Shown piece by piece: positions 58,459 through 64,000 of a stretch of 64,000 nt of DNA (its first letter is position 1; every line of letters begins with the position of its first letter). Position numbers and translations under genes: made by a program. The notes below the pieces were generated by a model that worked only from the letters and a program-made list of their open reading frames with translations, searched no databases and was not told the DNA's origin. The DNA comes from a virus. The stretch is taken from positions 1 through 64,000 of IMG/VR virus record IMGVR_UViG_3300021178_000001. One strand, given 5' to 3'.

Positions 58459-59931
58459 TCAGTCACAGGAAATTCTATTTATCGGACACTCAAAGTTTCG
58501 ACCATAAATGTCAATTCTTTGTACAGTGTGCTTTTTCATGTATTTGGTTCTTAAAAAGTCGAAATCGTGAATTTTAGCTATATTTTTACCCTCAAAGAGT
58601 CGTACAGCTCTACCTACGGCTTGGACTATGACGATCTCGGACTTGCCACCCTGGCACATAATCAAAACATCGGTAGATTTTATATCGATCCCCTCTCCAA
58701 TTACTGAGGACCCAATGAGAATCCGAAATCGCTTGTCGTTGAAAGCCTTTATAGTGTTGTTGACGACTTCTTTCTTGTCATCACCCGAGATGTACATGTT
58801 GTCGAACCCGTGCATCTTCAAGAACTCATGGAAGATGAGACCAGCTTTGTCTTTATTCTTGACTAGAATCAAAATCTGCTCGTTGTCTCCCGACTGGTTG
58901 CAGATCTCGAGAACTTTGTTGAGGATGACTTGAGACCCGCAGTAGTTGTTGTCATATTCCTTCGGGTAAGACCTATTAGGTTTTCCTTGCAACTCATGAA
59001 TGTTGACCTCGATCGGTGTGAGGTACCCTTCCTCGATTGCTCTGTGCGCGGGATAGCGAAAGAGGACATTCGAGAGAAACCCCCACATGTCTAAAGACTT
59101 GGAGTCGTTGCGAAGGAACGTGCCCGTGAACCCGAAGCGATAGTAGATATGGTCTAACTCATTGAGAAGGTTAGTGTAACTGGCACTTCCGGCGTGGTGA
59201 ATTTCGTCGACGAACAGTGCCTCGACGTCTTTCAAGACACTCTGGATCTCTCCACTCTTTTGCAGCGAAGCGAGAGTTTGAACGGTAGCGATGCGGATCG
59301 GAGCCAGTTTCTTTCCAGACCTGACTCTCTTAGAATCTACCGTCTCCACGGCGTGACGACCGAACCAACTGACAAAGTCATTTTCAAGCTGAAGTCCTAG
59401 TCCCACGGACGGCACGATCACTAGGGAAACCATGCTGAGCTCTTTTATAAGGTATCCGGCAACCAGCGATTTTCCGCTGCCTACAGCCGCTTCAAAGACT
59501 CCCCGTCCTTCTTTTAACCCCAACTCTATCATCTCTCTTTGGTAGTACCGCATCTCGTGCGGCTTGTTGTTCCACTTCAAGACGAGCGAGTTAGTCGGTA
59601 CCTTGCGGTGGTCGATCTCTCGGCACTTAGTGCTCAAAGTTTTGACAACTTCGCGGACTATGTTGAGGTGTCCGGTCGGAAACACGTCGTCGTGGAACCA
59701 GCATACCCACTCGCTCTTCTTGAGAGCACTGATTCTTCCGAGAGTCATGTGGTACATCTTAGTGTTGTTGAACCGCTTCGCTTGGTTGAGTTGGAAGAAG
59801 AGTTGTCCAAGTTCAGCGTCGATGTCGTTGCGATAAGTCAAGACCTCTTTTACGAGTTCTCGCACGTTCGCGGGAACGTCTCCAGTCAACTTACAAAAAG
59901 AGTTGCGAATTTCGAGGTTCATCTCCACCAT
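58459..59931 (-). CDS. SF2 DNA helicase, UvsW-like
   Basis: 490 residues. Motif I is FEAAVGSGKSLVAGYL, motif II LFVDEIHHAG, motif III GFTGTFL, motif V SSVIGEGIDIKSTDVLIMCQ and motif VI IVQAVGRAVRL. An N-terminal region of about 130 residues precedes the helicase core, and the MRYYQREMIELGLKEGRGVF box is the Q-type entry. Related to T4 UvsW, which unwinds branched DNA and helps the switch from origin- to recombination-dependent replication. First gene of the reverse block. Confidence 0.88.
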   Translation of the reverse strand: MVEMNLEIRNSFCKLTGDVPANVRELVKEVLTYRNDIDAELGQLFFQLNQAKRFNNTKMYHMTLGRISALKKSEWVCWFHDDVFPTGHLNIVREVVKTLSTKCREIDHRKVPTNSLVLKWNNKPHEMRYYQREMIELGLKEGRGVFEAAVGSGKSLVAGYLIKELSMVSLVIVPSVGLGLQLENDFVSWFGRHAVETVDSKRVRSGKKLAPIRIATVQTLASLQKSGEIQSVLKDVEALFVDEIHHAGSASYTNLLNELDHIYYRFGFTGTFLRNDSKSLDMWGFLSNVLFRYPAHRAIEEGYLTPIEVNIHELQGKPNRSYPKEYDNNYCGSQVILNKVLEICNQSGDNEQILILVKNKDKAGLIFHEFLKMHGFDNMYISGDDKKEVVNNTIKAFNDKRFRILIGSSVIGEGIDIKSTDVLIMCQGGKSEIVIVQAVGRAVRLFEGKNIAKIHDFDFLRTKYMKKHTVQRIDIYGRNFECPINRISCD

Positions 59932-60008
59932 TCTACTGTGCTTTTGGTGAAGTCAAAGTTTATTTTCAAAAAAGTCAAATTTTGGTGTATTTTTCTCTCT
60001 TCAAAAGA

Positions 60009-60101
60009 TATAATAAACTATGTATAACATGCTAATGAGTAACTAAGCAGCGATTTAGCAAACATGAATTACTTGTATCTAGTAATTCATTATTCCTTTT
60101 T
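60009..60101 (+). ncRNA. Candidate small RNA with promoter and terminator
   Basis: TATAAT at 60009-60014 is followed by about 85 bases ending in a terminator. The only reading frame is 8 codons (ATG at 60020). The layout fits a small regulatory RNA of about 80 bases from about 60021. No function known. From 60102 to the GroEL start the sequence holds no gene; no clear promoter for GroEL is visible there. Confidence 0.4.
60064..60101 (+). terminator. Rho-independent terminator
   Basis: ATGAATTAC (60064-60072) pairs with GTAATTCAT (60082-60090), loop of 9, then TATTCCTTTTT. Confidence 0.7.
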
Positions 60102-60255
60102 ATCTAAAGAAATAAGAGTTAAACTGATTTTAAAGTGAAATCAGAACCGCTTCCTTTTGTCTCGTGTGGTAAGTTGAGTCGAAGTAATTCCGCGCGGCGC
60201 AGTATACGACTTGACTAACAGTGGGTTAAGATTGGTGTAACACGGAGACTCTTCA

Positions 60256-61878
60256 ATGCAAAAACAGATCATAAACGCCAAAGACTTCCTTCAGTCCAAG
60301 ATGGACGGCATGGCTGAACTAGCCGACATCGTGAAGAAGACCTTGGGTCCCGGAGGTCTTCCCATAATTTTAGAACGAGTCGGGCAAGCGCTCGACGGTT
60401 CACCCTTGGGTCCAAAGATCACCAAGGACGGCGTCTCGGTAGCCGAGGAGTGCGCTTCTGAAGACAAGGCCAAAGACGTCGTGATTCAAGCCGTAAAGGC
60501 TATTTGCAGAAAAACTAACTCCGACGCCGGAGACGGCACGACTACGGCCATAGTTTTGGGCCAAGCCATTCTTCAAGAAACTCAAAAGATCTTGCAAGAC
60601 GATCCTTCACTCAACCCACAACTAGTCAAGGAAGACATAGAACTGGTGGCTGCGAGAGTCATAGAGAAACTAAAGAGTTTAGCCGTTAAAGTGTCCGACA
60701 TGAAGGCCATCGAGGAAGTTGCGACTATCTCAGCCAACGGCGACCGATCGATAGGTCAAGTCATTCGCATGGCCTTCGAGCACGTCGGAGCCGAGGGTGT
60801 CGTCACCGTGGACGAGGGTTCTGGATCAGAAGTTACTCTAGACGTAGTCGAGGGATACCGCTTCAACCGTGGAGCTCAGTCTAGATCCGACTTCTTCAAC
60901 AACAAGGACCGAACTCACTTCGAAGCTGAGAAAGCCGCGATCGTCTTTTTTGACGGCAAACTACTCAACTTCACCGACATTATCCCGACCATTCAGTTGT
61001 TGGCCGGAGTCGACAAGGAAACTGGACAAGCTTCCAAGAAGTTGCCGCCAGTCATATTTGTGGCCAACGAGTTCAGTCGCGACGTGATTCAGTTCATGCT
61101 GATCCAGAAGATGGAGCGCGGAATGCAGCTGTGCGCCATCGAGGGTCCTCACATGAGTCACGTGAGAACTGGATACTACGACGACATGGCGGCTTACACC
61201 GGTGGAAGTCGGTTGGGTAACGGAGCTAGGTCACTCTCGGCCATCATAGAAGAGGACATCGGGTACATAGACAAGATCGTTTCGGACCAGTACAAAACGA
61301 CTATGTACGAGGGCAACGGTTCGGAAGAGTCAGTCTTAGAGCGAGTAGATCAGTTGAAAGCTTTGAAGGCGAAAGCCGAGAGTCCGTACGACGCTCAAGT
61401 CGTGAACGACCGCATCGCCGCGCTCACTAACGGAATCGCGAAGATCGGCGTAGGCGGAGCCACAGAACTAGAGATCAAAGAGAAGTACGACCGCATCGAG
61501 GATGCTCTCAACGCCTCGCGAGCCGCGATTCAAGAAGGAGTGGTAGTCGGAGGCGGAGTAACCCTCCTAAGAATAGCCGTCGAGATGTCTCCCGATTCCG
61601 TCGGAGCTAAGATCATGCAAAAAGCTCTGCAGTCGCCGTTTCGTCAGATCTTGGACAACATCGGTCTCAAAGAAGATGCAGTCAACGACATCGCGCTGTT
61701 AGTTTTAGAAGAAGAAGGAACCATCTACGACGCGCGGGATAAAAGAATTAAGAACGCCTCGGAAGCTGGTATCATAGACCCAGTTAAGGTTACTCGAACG
61801 GCGTTGGAGAATGCTGTCAGTATCGCAGGTTTGCTGAGCACCGCGGGTGGTGCGATTGTCTACAAAAAAGATAAGTAA
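60256..61878 (+). CDS. groEL: GroEL-type chaperonin
   Basis: 540 residues, the full bacterial GroEL length. KTLGPGGLP (ATP-binding P-loop), DAGDGTTTAIVL, the Asp in the EDALNASRAAIQEGVVVGGG segment (the E. coli Asp398 position) and DPVKVTRTALENA are present. There is no Gly-Gly-Met tail; it ends GGAIVYKKDK. The apical domain is divergent. Only a few large phages carry GroEL, and some of those work without GroES; no groES is in the window. SD CGGAG. It has its own strong terminator. Confidence 0.95.
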   Translation: MQKQIINAKDFLQSKMDGMAELADIVKKTLGPGGLPIILERVGQALDGSPLGPKITKDGVSVAEECASEDKAKDVVIQAVKAICRKTNSDAGDGTTTAIVLGQAILQETQKILQDDPSLNPQLVKEDIELVAARVIEKLKSLAVKVSDMKAIEEVATISANGDRSIGQVIRMAFEHVGAEGVVTVDEGSGSEVTLDVVEGYRFNRGAQSRSDFFNNKDRTHFEAEKAAIVFFDGKLLNFTDIIPTIQLLAGVDKETGQASKKLPPVIFVANEFSRDVIQFMLIQKMERGMQLCAIEGPHMSHVRTGYYDDMAAYTGGSRLGNGARSLSAIIEEDIGYIDKIVSDQYKTTMYEGNGSEESVLERVDQLKALKAKAESPYDAQVVNDRIAALTNGIAKIGVGGATELEIKEKYDRIEDALNASRAAIQEGVVVGGGVTLLRIAVEMSPDSVGAKIMQKALQSPFRQILDNIGLKEDAVNDIALLVLEEEGTIYDARDKRIKNASEAGIIDPVKVTRTALENAVSIAGLLSTAGGAIVYKKDK

Positions 61879-61898
61879 CTAGGATGGTTTTCGGCAGG

Positions 61899-61966
61899 TC
61901 CCTTAGGTCAGCAGTTCTAAGCACTTCTCCCCCCCTCCAAAGTGCAACTGGTCTAAGGGATTTTTT
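61899..61966 (+). terminator. Terminator of the GroEL gene with inner C-rich hairpin
   Basis: TCCCTTAG (61899-61906) pairs with CTAAGGGA just before T6 (61961-61966). Inside, GCACTT and AAGTGC form a second helix whose loop is C-rich (CTCCCCCCCTCC). Confidence 0.8.
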
Positions 61967-61998
61967 ATTTCTAAAGTCCAATGATTCACCCAACTTTT

Positions 61999-62007
61999 TG
62001 ATAAAAT
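61999..62007 (+). promoter_or_regulatory. Extended -10 promoter of the ribonucleotide reductase gene
   Basis: TTGATAAAATTT with TAAAAT at 62002-62007. Leader of about 25 bases with AGAGGA before the ATG. Confidence 0.55.
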
Positions 62008-62038
62008 TTAGTATCTCGGTACATTACAGAGGACCTCA

Positions 62039-63814
62039 ATGTTCAAGCCAGTTGGATTTTCTGAAGTAATTTTTAAAGACAGATACGGTTTTACTAGTGA
62101 AGAAAGTTGGACCCAAGCTTGTCGCAGAGTTGCCAAACAAGCGGCCATAGCTGAGAAACCTCTAAAAGTAGAAGTCTACGAAGATAAATTCTACGACGAC
62201 TTAGTCAACAACTATTTCGTACCAGGCGGTCGCATTTGGTACAACTCTGGTCGTCCTAATCCTCAATTGCTAAATTGTTTCGTGTTGAACGAAGACCTCG
62301 ACTCCAAGGAAGGCTGGGGTCGTCTGTTGTACGAGAACGTCGTGACCGGAATGACTGGTGGTGGGTGCGGACAAGACTTCAGCGAGATCCGTCCCAACGG
62401 CGCCGAGATCAATGGTCACCGTGGAGTCTGTCCTGGACCTTTAGGTCTGATGCGCGGAGTGAATGCCGGTTCCCACATGGTGCGAGCTGGAGGCGGTCGT
62501 CGCGCCGCCAACATGTTTTCTGTAGATTCTACGCATCCGGACGTTTTAGAAATCATCGACGCCAAGCTCGTCAAGGGCGAGCTCGACATGGCTAACGTTT
62601 CCATACGATTCAAGAACGTCACCGGCTTCGTTAAAGCAGTCATAGAAGACGGATCGTGGGAACTTAGTTGGAAGGGTAAGTACAAGCGAGTTATTAAAGC
62701 TAGAGATCTATGGGACAAGATAGTGAGCAACGCCTGGAACAACGCCGAACCAGGCATCCTCAACATGGAACTAGCACTGTCTGAGAGCACTATTTACTAC
62801 ATAGAAGAGCTAATCACCACCAACCCATGTGGTGAGATCTTCTTGACTAAGTACGGAAACTGCTGTCTCGGACACTTAGTGCTAACACGTTTCATCAATA
62901 ATGGAAAAGTTAACTGGCAGTTATTAGGCGAAGTGATTCGCAACAGCGTTCGTTTCTTAGACAATATTCTGGACGTTAACTCATACCCGTTGCCTGAAAT
63001 GAAAGCAGCTTCGCAGAAACTTCGAAGAATTGGTCTAGGCACTACTGGACTCGCCGACATGCTAGCTATGCTTGGTATCAAGTACGGTTCGAAAGAAGGC
63101 AACGAGTTTAAGGACAAACTCTTCCGATTCATATCTAAAGCGTCCTACGAAGCCTCGGTGATGCTCGCCGTAGAAAAAGGAGCTTTCCCGGCTTGTAAGC
63201 CAGAGATGCATGTCAACTCCGGTTACGTAAAGCGCATGACCGATAAGATCCGTTCTCTCATCCGCGAACACGGTATCAGAAATTGTGCCTTGCTCACTCA
63301 GGCGCCGACGGGTACCGTATCGATCTTGTCGGGCAACTGCTCGTCCGGCATCGAACCCATGTTCGCGTTCGCTTACTGGAGAACTTACTGGGACGGAGAA
63401 GTACGCAAGTCTGAGCTGTGTTTTCACCCGTTGTTCGTAGAGTTCATGAATCAAGGCAAGTCGGTGGAACACTTCGTGGCTTCCCACGAGCTCTCAGTGC
63501 GAGACCACATGGAAGTTCAGAAAGTTATTCAGTACCACATCGACAACGCGTGCAGCAAGACTATAAACATGCCGGAGTGCTACCCAATAGAAGACATGGC
63601 CAAGCTATGGCTCGAGTACTTGCCGTTCCTCAAAGGCACGACTTTTTATCGAGAAAACTCTAGAAAGTTCATCAACGCCAAGGGTGAAGAGGAAGCGCCA
63701 CCGTTGACGCCGATTCCACTCGAAGAAGCGGTCCGACTGTACAAAGAGAAGTTAACCGCAAAAACTGAAGTGGCTGAAACTAATGATTGTCCAAATGGAA
63801 GTTGTAGTATATAA
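62039..63814 (+). CDS. Class II (B12-dependent) ribonucleotide reductase
   Basis: 591 residues. VPGGRIWYNSGR, LLNCFVLNED (first active Cys), GMTGGGCGQDFSEIRPNG, TTNPCGEIFLTKYG (the Asn-x-Cys-x-Glu catalytic motif), APTGTVSILSGNCSSGIEP and a Cys pair in the tail (DCPNGSCSI) are all there. The length and the lack of a small subunit gene nearby fit the adenosylcobalamin enzyme. It makes dNDP or dNTP for phage DNA synthesis, so the phage needs host B12. It has its own promoter. Confidence 0.9.
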   Translation: MFKPVGFSEVIFKDRYGFTSEESWTQACRRVAKQAAIAEKPLKVEVYEDKFYDDLVNNYFVPGGRIWYNSGRPNPQLLNCFVLNEDLDSKEGWGRLLYENVVTGMTGGGCGQDFSEIRPNGAEINGHRGVCPGPLGLMRGVNAGSHMVRAGGGRRAANMFSVDSTHPDVLEIIDAKLVKGELDMANVSIRFKNVTGFVKAVIEDGSWELSWKGKYKRVIKARDLWDKIVSNAWNNAEPGILNMELALSESTIYYIEELITTNPCGEIFLTKYGNCCLGHLVLTRFINNGKVNWQLLGEVIRNSVRFLDNILDVNSYPLPEMKAASQKLRRIGLGTTGLADMLAMLGIKYGSKEGNEFKDKLFRFISKASYEASVMLAVEKGAFPACKPEMHVNSGYVKRMTDKIRSLIREHGIRNCALLTQAPTGTVSILSGNCSSGIEPMFAFAYWRTYWDGEVRKSELCFHPLFVEFMNQGKSVEHFVASHELSVRDHMEVQKVIQYHIDNACSKTINMPECYPIEDMAKLWLEYLPFLKGTTFYRENSRKFINAKGEEEAPPLTPIPLEEAVRLYKEKLTAKTEVAETNDCPNGSCSI

Positions 63815-63815
63815 T
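63810..63815 (+). promoter_or_regulatory. -10 box, leaderless promoter at the right edge
   Basis: TATAAT overlaps the RNR stop region and ends exactly 6 bases before the ATG at 63822. No SD. Confidence 0.5.
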
Positions 63816-63821
63816 TAATCT

Positions 63822-64000
63822 ATGCATGATTCTAGAACTAAAGGATTTAAATCTCAAGAATTAATTTCTAAGGAAGAGTTAGAACTTTATGATGGCTCAA
63901 CTAATAAAGAAATATCGGTGAAAACGGGAAGATCTATTTATATAGTTAAGAGATCTCTAATCCATCATGGACTTTACGTAGGAAAAGTTTATTTTACAAA
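63822..64000 (+). CDS. Start of a probable mobile endonuclease-type gene, truncated by the window edge
   Basis: 59 codons open to the edge. The N-terminus MHDSRTKGFKSQELISKEEL is followed by a helix-turn-helix like segment (TNKEISVKTGRSIYIVKRSL). The AT-rich codons, the leaderless start and the place between genes match the GIY-YIG and HNH genes in this window, so it may be another homing endonuclease with an N-terminal HTH. The nuclease part, if any, is outside. Confidence 0.5.
   Translation, partial: MHDSRTKGFKSQELISKEELELYDGSTNKEISVKTGRSIYIVKRSLIHHGLYVGKVYFT

Noticed and set aside
60020-60046. 8-codon leaderless reading frame
   Set aside because: Too short to call; -10 to ATG spacing is 5, not 6. 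Recorded only as part of the small RNA candidate.

Overview
The window is part of the genome of a large tailed phage with a contractile tail (myovirus morphology). It carries a tail sheath, tail tube, tape measure, T4/Mu-type baseplate genes (hub, spike, LysM-gp25, gpJ, gpI) and several long tail fibres. The host is not identified. A Gram-negative host is suggested by several lipobox lipoproteins, a membrane-anchored c-type cytochrome, a secreted subtilase and an M15 peptidoglycan peptidase. The terminase, portal and major capsid genes are not in the window.

Layout. 1-7.1 kb (+): a truncated gene end, a GIY-YIG homing endonuclease, a 967-residue VTC-Nudix-Nudix fusion, a lysine-rich head-type protein, a small membrane protein and a neck-type protein. 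7.1-11.8 kb (-): small accessory genes and a primary-type sigma-70 factor. 11.9-15.9 kb (+): nucleotide metabolism, with all-alpha dUTPase, SAM methyltransferase, a thymidylate-synthase-fold enzyme and dNMP kinase; this trio resembles the T4 hydroxymethyl-cytosine pathway. 15.87-16.3 kb: a structured non-coding stretch. 16.3-22.1 kb (+): neck, tail terminator, sheath and tube, interrupted by a reverse HNH gene. 22.2-23.3 kb (+): an HNH-kinase fusion. 23.3-27.8 kb (-): an island of about 18 very small, translationally coupled genes headed by a subtilase and including a c-type cytochrome. 27.9-41.1 kb (+): tail chaperone candidates, tape measure and baseplate. 41.1-43.6 kb (-): a second island with two zinc proteases. 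43.7-53.4 kb (+): fibres, beta-propeller and endolysin, plus an endonuclease VII-type gene. 53.4-59.9 kb (-): lipoproteins, DEDD exonuclease, ThyX, HD hydrolase and UvsW-like helicase. 60-64 kb (+): a small RNA candidate, GroEL, class II ribonucleotide reductase and the start of another probable mobile gene.

Gene expression. Two kinds of start are visible. Genes inside operons have Shine-Dalgarno sequences or ATGA/GTGA overlaps. At least nine transcription-unit heads have a -10 box exactly 6 bases before the ATG, so the mRNA should be leaderless. Many promoters are extended -10 (TGnTAnAAT) without a recognisable -35. The phage sigma factor has a diverged region 4.2, which may fit this.

Mobile genes. 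At least five homing-type endonuclease genes (GIY-YIG, HNH, HNH-kinase, endonuclease VII type and the right-edge ORF) sit exactly at gene junctions. Several are more AT-rich than their neighbours, which points to recent arrival. Functions below rest on motifs read by eye; no database search was run.
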